Shown: positions 6,855 through 14,285 of the stretch, piece after piece
Position numbering within the stretch: position 1 is the stretch's first letter
Layout of the letters: every line of letters starts with the position of its first letter
Source: CAZWDO01 sp964632485 [NCBI: uncultured bacterium]
GTDB taxonomy: Bacteria > JAGOEH01
Assembly: GCA_964632485.1 (NCBI GenBank)
Contig: CAZWDO010000011.1
Coordinates: 48,444 to 79,586 of the forward strand
Direction of reading: 5' to 3'
Length of the DNA stretch: 31,143 bases
The notes under the pieces: generated by a model
The model's database searches: none
What the model was told of the DNA's origin: nothing
The model's input: only the letters and a program-made list of their open reading frames with translations
Translations under genes and position numbers: made by a program

Positions 6855-8210
6855 TCAGCCGATAGCGGACAAAAACCACTTGAAAAGTCCGGTGGCGTCC
6901 AGAAATACAATAATCAAAGCCGCCGGCGCTAAATATTTGATCAGGATAATCCAAATTCTTTTTAAGGGAAAAGAGTGTTTGCCATTTTGGACGATTTCAC
7001 CCACGGCTTTATCCACACCCCAAACATATCCGATAAATATTGCCAACAATAATCCACCCAGGGGCAGCATTATGTTGGATGCTAAAAAATCAAGCAGGTC
7101 AAAAAAAGTTAACCCAAAGAGAGTCGCATCCTTCATGGGGCCAAAGGATAATGAACAGGGAATTGCCAGCAGAAATACAATCAATCCCAACACAGCGACC
7201 GCTCTCCCCCGCTTCCAATTGAATTCATCCACAACATAGGCGATTGTGACTTCAAAGAGAGAAATCGATGAGGTCAGCGCGGCAAAAAATACCAGCAAAA
7301 AAAAGATAAAACCGAATAAATGGCTCAAAGGCATTTTATTAAAAACTTCAGGCAAAGTAATGAACATCAGAGAAGGCCCTGCCGACGGTTCGTAATTAAA
7401 TGCAAACACGGCCGGCAAAATGGCAAATCCGCTCAATAACGCCACCAGTGTATCAATCGAAGGAACAATCAATGCATTTTGGGCTAAATTTTCCTCTTTG
7501 TTCAAATAGCTTCCATAGGTGATCATGCACCCCATTCCCAAGCTCAGAGAAAAGAAAACCTGGCCCAGGGCCGCCACTATCGTGGATGCCTTGAATTGAG
7601 ACCAATCCGGCATTAAATAAAAGCGTATTCCTTCCATGGCATTATCCAGAGTAACGCTGCGAATGACAATAATAAGCAAGAGAATAAATAGACCGGGCAT
7701 TAAAACCTGACTATAGGCTTCAATTCCGGAAGCGATCCCACGATAGACAATAAACAGATTGGAAAGGACAAATAATGCTAAAAACAATAACGGATACCAG
7801 GGGTGGGTGATAAAAGATGTGAAAAATTCAGAAGGAGTTTGGTGAGTGGCCGGAGTTAGGTAAACCAGTATATAACGCATCACCCAACCGCCAATGACCG
7901 AGTAGAACCCCAGAATAAAAAATCCCGCCAGAACTCCCATGCCACCGACCCAGGACCATTTCCGGTTTAATTGCCGATAAGCGCCATAGGAGTTCCGCTG
8001 GGTGGCCCGTCCAACAACCATCTCTCCCAGCATAATAGTGAAACCGACTAACATGAGAATGATGATATAAACCAGGACAAAGACTCCGCCGCCATTTTTT
8101 CCCGCCAGATAGGGAAATTTCCACAGATTGCCCAAACCCACAGCAGAACCGCTGGCCGCCATGAGAAAGCCAAAATGAGAACGCCATTGCGCCCGTTCCG
8201 GTGCCGCCAT
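6855..8210 (-). CDS. Sodium-dependent transporter, NSS (neurotransmitter:sodium symporter) family
   Basis: This 451-residue inner-membrane protein has 11-12 hydrophobic helices. The family signature for the first helix is present (GSAVGLGNLWKFPYLAGKNG), with the unwound glycine region that binds Na+ and the substrate amine in LeuT-type transporters. The helix-6 region FSLSLGMGCMITYGSYL is also conserved. Bacterial members import amino acids; tryptophan, tyrosine and branched or aromatic substrates are known, but specificity cannot be read here. The start follows AAAGGAG. It lies 96 bases downstream of the CDF gene on the same strand and has its own possible promoter, so co-transcription is optional. 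Confidence 0.94.
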   Translation of the reverse strand: MAAPERAQWRSHFGFLMAASGSAVGLGNLWKFPYLAGKNGGGVFVLVYIIILMLVGFTIMLGEMVVGRATQRNSYGAYRQLNRKWSWVGGMGVLAGFFILGFYSVIGGWVMRYILVYLTPATHQTPSEFFTSFITHPWYPLLFLALFVLSNLFIVYRGIASGIEAYSQVLMPGLFILLLIIVIRSVTLDNAMEGIRFYLMPDWSQFKASTIVAALGQVFFSLSLGMGCMITYGSYLNKEENLAQNALIVPSIDTLVALLSGFAILPAVFAFNYEPSAGPSLMFITLPEVFNKMPLSHLFGFIFFLLVFFAALTSSISLFEVTIAYVVDEFNWKRGRAVAVLGLIVFLLAIPCSLSFGPMKDATLFGLTFFDLLDFLASNIMLPLGGLLLAIFIGYVWGVDKAVGEIVQNGKHSFPLKRIWIILIKYLAPAALIIVFLDATGLFKWFLSAIG

Positions 8211-8240
8211 TGATACACTCCTTTCTGACTATTCATTTTT

Positions 8241-8270
8241 ATATTACACAAACATTAGAATCCACTGCAA
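8241..8270 (-). promoter_or_regulatory. Possible promoter of the NSS gene
   Basis: On the minus strand TTGCAG (8265-8270), 18 bases, TAATAT (8241-8246). It lies in the 96-base gap between the CDF and NSS genes. Both hexamers deviate from consensus, so this is only a candidate. Confidence 0.4.
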
Positions 8271-8306
8271 GACAAAATCAATCACCCGATACGCTTGATC
8301 AATCTT

Positions 8307-9242
8307 TCACCGTGGGTCAGTGTCCATTCCGTAATCCATTTCATTTCTTTGCAAATCCGGTTCTTCATGCACTGAAACGATGGTATCCGGACCGAATCTT
8401 TCTTTTAACAATTGTTCACTACGAGTCGCTAAGTTGTGAGCATCAACAATATTCATCCGCGCATCCACCCTGATATGGATGTCAATAGCATAAACATCCC
8501 CAACTTTTCGGGTTTTCAAATTATGGGGATGCTTAACACCGTTAATTCCGCTGATAATATTGATGATTTGAGTTTCTTCTTCCGGTGAAAGAGAGCCTTC
8601 CAATAAATCATGGATAGTATCCCAAAATATATTCAAAGACACTTTCAGGATTAACGCGCTAACAATAATAGCCGCCAGAGGATCAAGAACTGTCCAATGG
8701 TCACCCAGGAGAATGGCCCCCCCAATGCCGAAAGCGGTACCGATAGAGGAAAAAGCATCAGAACGATGATGCCAGGCATTGGCAATGACTGCCTGACTCG
8801 AAATTCTACGGCCCACTTTTATAGTATAACGGTAAAGAATCTCTTTAACAATGATGGAAAAAAAAGCAAAAAACAGCGCGATCCATCCCGGCTGAGGTAG
8901 ATGCTCGCCTTGAATGGCTTTTGAAATTTGAATAACTCCCCCATAAAGCAATCCACAACCAACCAGAAACAACATAATGCTCACCAACAAAGCTGCCATA
9001 GTTTCATATTTTCCATGTCCGTAACGATGATCACTATCCGCCGGTTTATTTACTGATTTAAAACTGTAAACTACAACCAAATCCGTAGCAAAATCGGATA
9101 AGGAGTGAATCGAATCGGCAATCATCGCGCTACTATGGCCTATAATCCCGGCTACCAATTTTCCTACTGTCAATATTGAATTAACCCAGAATCCGCGCCA
9201 GGTAATCTGGATCGCTGCGCCGCTTCGTAATTCTTTATCCAT
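8307..9242 (-). CDS. Cation diffusion facilitator (CDF) metal transporter
   Basis: At 311 residues it has the usual CDF length: about six transmembrane helices followed by a cytoplasmic domain (about 215-300). The metal-site helices show IADSIHSLSDFATD (His46-x3-Asp50) in helix 2 and NAWHHRSDAFSS in helix 5, with the HRYGHGKYE cytoplasmic loop between. The family exports divalent metals such as Zn, Mn or Fe in exchange for protons. His-x3-Asp in helix 2 is common in zinc members, but the metal is not settled by this alone. The start follows AAAGGAG, nearly identical in context to that of the NSS gene downstream. Confidence 0.94.
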   Translation of the reverse strand: MDKELRSGAAIQITWRGFWVNSILTVGKLVAGIIGHSSAMIADSIHSLSDFATDLVVVYSFKSVNKPADSDHRYGHGKYETMAALLVSIMLFLVGCGLLYGGVIQISKAIQGEHLPQPGWIALFFAFFSIIVKEILYRYTIKVGRRISSQAVIANAWHHRSDAFSSIGTAFGIGGAILLGDHWTVLDPLAAIIVSALILKVSLNIFWDTIHDLLEGSLSPEEETQIINIISGINGVKHPHNLKTRKVGDVYAIDIHIRVDARMNIVDAHNLATRSEQLLKERFGPDTIVSVHEEPDLQRNEMDYGMDTDPR

Positions 9243-9265
9243 AATAACTCCTTTCTGATTTTAAA

Positions 9266-9294
9266 AATTTAATCATTCTCCGTATAAAAGTCAA
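9266..9294 (-). promoter_or_regulatory. Promoter of the CDF gene
   Basis: On the minus strand TTGACT (9289-9294), 17 bases, TAAATT (9266-9271). The two hexamers and the spacing are the same as in the tRNA-Val promoter. No metal-responsive operator palindrome is obvious nearby. Confidence 0.65.
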
Positions 9295-9326
9295 TCGATT
9301 TCTTACGATTGCATTTATTTTTTAAC

Positions 9327-9355
9327 TTGTTTTTTTTAAAAAAATAACGCATATT
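9327..9355 (+). promoter_or_regulatory. Possible promoter of the radical SAM gene
   Basis: TTGTTT (9327-9332), 17 bases, CATATT (9350-9355). Each hexamer is only a partial match, in a very A/T-rich stretch. A leader of about 70 bases would follow. Confidence 0.35.
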
Positions 9356-9430
9356 GTATTTGTTTTCTTCCTGACGTTTGCTAAACTTTGAGGGATACTT
9401 AAATGAATAATCACCAAATGGTTTTATAAT

Positions 9431-11260
9431 ATGAAAAAACTCAGTGTATATTTCTTACAATTACCCGTACCGGATGTCAACAGCGCTTATTCAGAAGCTA
9501 ATATTCCGCTGGCTGCCGGTTATTTGACGGCGCTGGCTCAAACCCGATATCCGGTGGATCAATTTAAAGCGTTTATACCCACTGATAATTTCATGAACCA
9601 CGCGAATGATCAAAGAGTGATCCATTCGATTCTTGAAAGCGACGCCGAATTGGTTTGTTTCACCAATTACATGTGGAATATTGAGCGGCATCTTTTTATT
9701 GCAAGGGAGGTCAAAGAGCGGAACTCCCGAATAAAAACGATCTTTGGGGGACCAGAAATTGCGCAAGGTTCACCATTTATTAATGCGTCGGAAATTGACT
9801 GCCATTGTTTCGGGGAAGGGGAGACTATTTGGCTGACATTACTGGATGATTGGTACGGCTGTGGAGTATTAAAACCGGCCTATTACGCCACACATCCCAT
9901 AGATCCCGGACAGCTTCCCAATCCTTATCTGGCGGGAATTCTCTCTATCAATAAAACCCATTCCGCCTTACTCGAAACGATGCGCGGATGTCCTTATCAC
10001 TGCCATTATTGTTTTTACGGAAAATCGAATCCGGATTTGCGTTTTTTCCCCGAGATAATGATTGCCGATTTTTTCCAGTATTGTCAACAACATTTGCCGG
10101 AAGAAATTTATCTACTGGACCCTTCCTTTAATCTGACACCCAACCTGATTGAACGCTTAAAAAAAATGGCCGGGTGGAATAAGCGCTCCATCCCGATCCA
10201 TACTGAAATCCGTCTGGAAAGTCTGACGGACGAAGCAGCGGAATGGATGAAAAAGGCCGGATTCCGTTCCATTGAAGTGGGACTGCAAACCACTCATCGC
10301 CAGGCGCTGGAAGCGATCAATCGCAAATGGTCCCGTTCCCGGTTCATTCAGGGAGCCCGATATCTACAAGCCCGCGATATCGATATTAAAACCGGCGTAA
10401 TCCTCGGTTTGCCCCTCGATCGCTTTTCCGACTTCCAAAAAACCATTGAGTTCGTCGATAGTCTGAATCTTAGCGAAAGCATGGAAGTATACCCACTTTC
10501 ACTCCTTCCTGGAACTTATCTCAGAGAGCAGGCTCAACAACTGGGGATAAAATTCATGAAGCTTCCCCCTTATTGGGTAACTCAAACTCCCTCATTCGGT
10601 TCTGTTGAGATGATACAGGCGATTGCCTGGCTTGAAGATTTACTCTCGATTGATTACTATCCTGCGATGACGCCCACTTTTTCCAATTCTGTAACCCACC
10701 ATGAATTCATTTCAAGTATTGATTTTAGAGAAAAAAACGCACAGCGCTGGCAACGATGGACCGCTATGCCCCTTGCGAATCATCTCACCCTCATATTCAA
10801 ACCTGAGGATATCCCGGATTCATTTTATCTCCAGGCGCGGGAATTAGTTGAGAAAAATCCATTTATGACCTTCCAAATCGTGCTTGCCGTTAATGAAATG
10901 CCTTCAATATCCCTGGCTATTAAAATTGCCAATACATTTTATAACCCGGATCACTATCTGAACCGTCTGCACTATTTCAAAAACGATACCCAAAAAAAAT
11001 ATTCTGCGCGAATCTATCATTTAACTTCCTCCCCGATTTCAGGGGAAAAATATCTCGAAAATCCCCAACCGTTTGATCTGATTATCGATTATCGTCCCGG
11101 GATGTTGCAAACCTCACGGAACCTATTTGAAGGACTGCCTATTGTGTTGCTCAATACTCAAATATCGATTCCCGAAATCCAGGAACTTAAAGCGATGTAT
11201 CGCGGATTTGAAAATCTATTGATCATGGACGATTCCAATTCAAGACACCAATCTTTTTGA
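9431..11260 (+). CDS. Cobalamin-binding-type radical SAM protein
   Basis: 609 residues. Residues 1-170 form a Rossmann-like region of the B12-binding/radical SAM type (SEANIPLAAGYLTALAQ, LVCFTNYMWNIERHL, KTIFGGPEIA, HCFGEGE). It lacks the DxHxxG motif that ligates cobalt in base-off binders; many family members do too. The radical SAM core follows with CxxxCxxC at Cys187, Cys191 and Cys194 (MRGCPYHCHYC), which binds the 4Fe-4S cluster. Later elements match the barrel (IEVGLQTTH, GVILGLP). The last 200 residues match nothing I recognise. No good Shine-Dalgarno precedes the ATG. The substrate is unknown. It is the only radical SAM gene in the window, 2.6 kb from the Cys-repeat protein on the same strand, so a role in modifying it is possible but unproven. 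Confidence 0.85.
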   Translation: MKKLSVYFLQLPVPDVNSAYSEANIPLAAGYLTALAQTRYPVDQFKAFIPTDNFMNHANDQRVIHSILESDAELVCFTNYMWNIERHLFIAREVKERNSRIKTIFGGPEIAQGSPFINASEIDCHCFGEGETIWLTLLDDWYGCGVLKPAYYATHPIDPGQLPNPYLAGILSINKTHSALLETMRGCPYHCHYCFYGKSNPDLRFFPEIMIADFFQYCQQHLPEEIYLLDPSFNLTPNLIERLKKMAGWNKRSIPIHTEIRLESLTDEAAEWMKKAGFRSIEVGLQTTHRQALEAINRKWSRSRFIQGARYLQARDIDIKTGVILGLPLDRFSDFQKTIEFVDSLNLSESMEVYPLSLLPGTYLREQAQQLGIKFMKLPPYWVTQTPSFGSVEMIQAIAWLEDLLSIDYYPAMTPTFSNSVTHHEFISSIDFREKNAQRWQRWTAMPLANHLTLIFKPEDIPDSFYLQARELVEKNPFMTFQIVLAVNEMPSISLAIKIANTFYNPDHYLNRLHYFKNDTQKKYSARIYHLTSSPISGEKYLENPQPFDLIIDYRPGMLQTSRNLFEGLPIVLLNTQISIPEIQELKAMYRGFENLLIMDDSNSRHQSF

Positions 11261-11268
11261 ATTGAATA

Positions 11269-11319
11269 GTCATATCAATCCAATCTGCATTAATCATTTT
11301 ATATGACGGATATTTTTTT
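11269..11319 (+). terminator. Possible terminator of the radical SAM gene
   Basis: GTCATAT (11269-11275) pairs with ATATGAC (11301-11307) across a 25-base loop, followed by a T run to 11319. The loop is long for an intrinsic terminator. Confidence 0.35.
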
Positions 11320-11325
11320 CCTGTA

Positions 11326-11355
11326 TTGACAAATGATTTTTTTTGAGTATATTGT
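11326..11355 (+). promoter_or_regulatory. Promoter of the T9SS-tagged protein gene
   Basis: A consensus TTGACA (11326-11331), 18 bases, TATTGT (11350-11355). A TATATA just downstream (11355-11360) is too far from this -35. Confidence 0.55.
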
Positions 11356-11593
11356 ATATAGAGAATGCCTAAAGATCACCACTATCTTCCTTCCGGCGTT
11401 AAGACCGGAATTCATGGGTAAAATAATTCCACTTTTATCCACGGCATTACGGAGACGATTCATGCTTACGGACCCGTGATAATGGCAGACAGCAGATTTA
11501 TTCCGGGAATTTTCAATGAATGGATTCCAGATAATTAATCGCTTATTTTTAACACACCCTGCATGTTATCAATATTCTTAAAAGGAGTGTAAA

Positions 11594-13504
11594 ATGAAAC
11601 ACAGTTTAATTTTCAGCCTTGTTCTCTGCTTTACGTGGCCAACTGTTTCACTGTTGGCGCAAGTCCCAACAGCGCCACAGAATCTTACGGCAGCCGTTTC
11701 CGATCAGAATCAAAATTTTAAAAAAGTTACTTTAAACTGGGATGCAGTGGAACCAACCTCCGGCCAACGCAACATTTATTATAAAGTTTATCGAAAAGAC
11801 GGAGACTTGAGTAGTAGCCAACCCTTTGAGGTGATCCATCCTCACACTAATTTTACTTTTTATATTGATCGTCCCATAAAAGAATCAGCGACATTTTGCT
11901 ATTATGTAACCGCTAATGAAAATAAAAATGAAAGTTCCCCATCAAATACGGTTGAAGTGCCGATCGAGATCGAAGACGGCGGTGAAAAAGGATTTATCGC
12001 AGGGAATGTAAGAGACGATTCCAATCAGGCAGGCATTGCCCAGGCCAGACTTTTTTTCATTCCGCATCAATGGAGTTTTCCGACACGAACAGAAACCGAT
12101 TCCACTGGCTACTTTATAGTGGAGGCAGAGGCTGGTAATTACGCGGTCCATACCACTGCCATCCATTATTTCAGTGAATTTTACGACAACGCCGGTTCAG
12201 TATCAACAGCGACCATTGTAGCAGTACCCCCCGGCGATACCATTTTTCTCGATATCGCTTTAACCGCCAAAAACTCACCGATCACCTTTTCACTAAGCGG
12301 GAAGGTTATGGATACACTGGCCCAGGCTGTACCCTCTACCCTGCATGCGTTTTGCATCGCGTCCTATGATCAACGTGGTCCCAAACATGCAGTAGCCCAA
12401 ACGGACGATGACGGCGCCTATCAATTTAGTTTCAATCAGGGCGATACAGTCATTATTCTGGCAATTCCCCGAGATAAAACGATTCGTCCCGAATACTACC
12501 AGGATCAATATGATATAACAGAGGCCACCAGCATCGCTATTAATGGCGATATATCCGGAATCGATTTTATCGTCGCCGGGCCAACTAATTTCAATAACCA
12601 GCTCAGTGGCCGCATACTTAATGATTCCCTTCAGGGCGTTTATTCCTGGGTTACTGCCTACCGTTTAACGGATCGTAACCGCAGAAATTTTAAATACAGC
12701 ATCAATTCGGATTCCAACGGTCACTACGAATTAACCAATTTGGATCCAGGACCTTATATCGTCCGCGCAATTCCTCAAGATGGATACCGACCATCGTTTT
12801 ATCGGATCGATCAGACGACAACTGTTAAATGGAAAGAAGCCGACACAGTTTGGATCGATTCAGCAAGTCAGATAGATTCGATTGATATTAGTGTCGATCC
12901 TTGCGGGGAAAATGGTTTAGCATCGATTGGCGGATCAATCCTTTTCCCTACTCTGAACAATCTGAGCGCTCAAAGCGATTCAAACGAAACCGCAGGAATA
13001 ATGGTTTACGCTTTCAATTCCAATCAGTATTTAACAGCATTTACGTTTACCGACGAATTGGGCGACTATTCAATTCAAAACCTACCTCCGGATTCATACC
13101 GCTTAATCATTGATAAAGTGGGGTATGAAAATGATAGCAGGGAAAATATTGTAGTGGATTATTTCCAAAACATCAGTCAATCCGTTGATTTTTCATTAAT
13201 CCCAACCTCCATCAACACCGATCAACAGTTCCAGGCCAAAAAAGATATCATCGTTACAGCGCCTTATCCAAATCCCTTCAATCAAGCTCTGCAAATCCGT
13301 TTCGTTCTTCTACAGAAAGAAAAAGTAACTGTTACGATTTTCAATTTATTGGGAGAAAAAATTACGGAATTAATTTCCCAAAAGCTCAATAGCGGTGAAC
13401 ATACGGTTGAGTGGCAAGCCGGACAACTTCCTGCCGGGATCTATTTCTGCCATATTCAAACTGCGCATTCAAGGATAACCGCAAAGCTTCTACTATTGAA
13501 ATGA
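11594..13504 (+). CDS. Secreted protein: Fn3, carboxypeptidase-regulatory-like repeats, T9SS sorting domain
   Basis: 636 residues. A signal peptide spans 1-22 (cut near SLLA/Q). Residues 24-125 look like a fibronectin type III domain (PTAPQNLTA, VTLNWDAVEP, YYKVYRK). About 130-530 hold several carboxypeptidase-regulatory-like modules with repeating DSTGYFIVEAEAGNY, DDDGAYQF and DSNGHYELTNLDPGPY signatures. The C-terminus (557-636) is a classic type A sorting domain: PYPNPFNQALQIRF, VTIFNLLGEKITEL, GEHTVEW, LPAGIYFCHI, then basic LLLLK. That domain directs export through the type IX (Por) system and surface anchoring in FCB bacteria. The start follows AAAAGGAGTG. No enzyme domain is visible, so a surface adhesion or structural role is likely. 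Confidence 0.9.
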   Translation: MKHSLIFSLVLCFTWPTVSLLAQVPTAPQNLTAAVSDQNQNFKKVTLNWDAVEPTSGQRNIYYKVYRKDGDLSSSQPFEVIHPHTNFTFYIDRPIKESATFCYYVTANENKNESSPSNTVEVPIEIEDGGEKGFIAGNVRDDSNQAGIAQARLFFIPHQWSFPTRTETDSTGYFIVEAEAGNYAVHTTAIHYFSEFYDNAGSVSTATIVAVPPGDTIFLDIALTAKNSPITFSLSGKVMDTLAQAVPSTLHAFCIASYDQRGPKHAVAQTDDDGAYQFSFNQGDTVIILAIPRDKTIRPEYYQDQYDITEATSIAINGDISGIDFIVAGPTNFNNQLSGRILNDSLQGVYSWVTAYRLTDRNRRNFKYSINSDSNGHYELTNLDPGPYIVRAIPQDGYRPSFYRIDQTTTVKWKEADTVWIDSASQIDSIDISVDPCGENGLASIGGSILFPTLNNLSAQSDSNETAGIMVYAFNSNQYLTAFTFTDELGDYSIQNLPPDSYRLIIDKVGYENDSRENIVVDYFQNISQSVDFSLIPTSINTDQQFQAKKDIIVTAPYPNPFNQALQIRFVLLQKEKVTVTIFNLLGEKITELISQKLNSGEHTVEWQAGQLPAGIYFCHIQTAHSRITAKLLLLK

Positions 13505-13566
13505 CCGTCTTGAATTGAGATATTTCCCGTTCATTTTATAAAGTTTGGCATAGCATCGCTTATCAG

Positions 13567-13584
13567 AAAAAGCGCTTGCTTTTT
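13567..13584 (+). repeat. A5G-N6-CT5 palindrome over the tRNA-Arg -35 element, possible terminator
   Basis: AAAAAGC, GCTT, GCTTTTT is a perfect 7-base inverted repeat. Like the one at 4583-4600 it contains the -35 hexamer (here TTGCTT) and lies 29 bases before the tRNA. It could also end the upstream transcript. Confidence 0.5.
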
Positions 13585-13604
13585 GCCTAAAAATTAGTTA
13601 TTAT
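13576..13604 (+). promoter_or_regulatory. Promoter of tRNA-Arg
   Basis: TTGCTT (13576-13581), 17 bases, TATTAT (13599-13604). The start site would be about 13611, three bases before the mature tRNA, as for tRNA-Val. Confidence 0.65.
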
Positions 13605-13613
13605 TCAGAAAAT

Positions 13614-13686
<73 letters not shown>

Positions 13687-14243
13687 TAATAGTTACCGTC
13701 TCCGCGCCTTATGACTGGCTGTGTAAATTATGGTACTATGTTGTAGCTGGGGGAGTTGCTGCGCTTTCCCGGCTATATGGATTTTTCTCCACCTGTACTC
13801 TTACGGACACTAAAAATTAGATCAAAGCCTTCACTTGCCAGCCCATTAGCTACTGCAACAAAGAATTCTTTACCTTTGTAACCTATTCAATTCACTACTT
13901 CAAGCGCGAATTTGCCGGGTGGACTAAAAAAAATAATTTCTTTTAAGCTTTACAGTTGCATAACTCAACAAAATGTATTAATATAAAAATTATCAGGAAT
14001 CCTGCGATTCGTTGCTGAACGCGCGGGATGCGCCGTAATCAAGCAGTTGGTGGCAGGAAGGTCGGGACTATTGTGTTTGCTCTGGCGCGGATTATCGACG
14101 GTGATGAGAAAAAATAAGGTCAACCGGTCAATTCAAACGCTCAACAATCTGAATACCGGTTTTAATATCCCTGAAATTTTTTTTCAAAGAGACGGGAACA
14201 AATTTTTCAAGTGTCTTTTAATTAGAAAAAGGAGTGGATGTTT
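13687..14243. other. Mostly non-coding region between tRNA-Arg and the CheB-CheR operon
   Basis: About 557 bases without a clear gene. The minus strand at 13773-13919 reads like a coding remnant (EFFVAVANGLASEGFDLIFS) with one in-frame stop and no start. A promoter lies at 13956-13984. Its leader has a GC-richer patch (14005-14105) holding a 29-codon ORF from ATG 14028 to TAA 14117 without a ribosome-binding site. I see no transposase, att repeat or known RNA. Confidence 0.45.
13956..13984 (+). promoter_or_regulatory. Promoter of the CheB-CheR / histidine kinase operon
   Basis: TTGCAT (13956-13961), 17 bases, TAATAT (13979-13984). Transcription from about 13991 would give a leader of about 250 bases before the ATG at 14244. 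Confidence 0.5.
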
Positions 14244-14285
14244 ATGAGTGAAACCAGAACGAAAAAACCGCTCGCAAAAAAGTGA
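14244..14285 (+). CDS. Thirteen-codon leader ORF joined to the CheB-CheR gene by a slippery site
   Basis: ATG 14244 is preceded at good spacing by GGAG (14231-14234) and encodes [13 protein letters not shown] before TGA (14283-14285). The stop overlaps the GTG (14282) of the large downstream frame as GTGA. The last sense codons GCA AAA AAG form the heptamer A AAA AAG. The composition (basic, Lys-rich) is typical of the unstructured N-terminus of CheB-CheR fusions, so this ORF is probably the true 5' end of that protein, reached by a -1 frameshift, or a coupling peptide. A one-base homopolymer error is the alternative. Confidence 0.5.
   Translation: MSETRTKKPLAKK
14276..14282 (+). promoter_or_regulatory. 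Candidate -1 ribosomal frameshift heptamer A AAA AAG
   Basis: Read in the frame of ATG 14244 the phase is xxA AAA AAG with a TGA immediately after, as required for tandem -1 slippage. Slippage would continue as GTG AAT ACC into the CheB domain. I do not see a strong stimulatory stem-loop 5-8 bases downstream or a Shine-Dalgarno-like stimulator just upstream. Confidence 0.4.

Larger units (their letters stand above)
11261..11593 (+). other. Intergenic region with promoter and long structured leader
   Basis: After the possible terminator, a promoter (11326-11355) would start transcription near 11363, leaving about 230 untranslated bases before 11594. The leader holds three hairpins: TTCCGG/CCGGAA (11391-11410), GGGTAAAA/TTTTATCC (11416-11440) and CACGG/CCGTG (11440-11478). 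I match it to no known riboswitch. Short blocks recur in the 25516-25628 leader. Confidence 0.45.

Noticed and set aside
11363-11593. Cyclic di-GMP, cobalamin or other known riboswitch in the long leader
   Set aside because: None of the conserved core blocks of those classes is present; only generic hairpins are seen.
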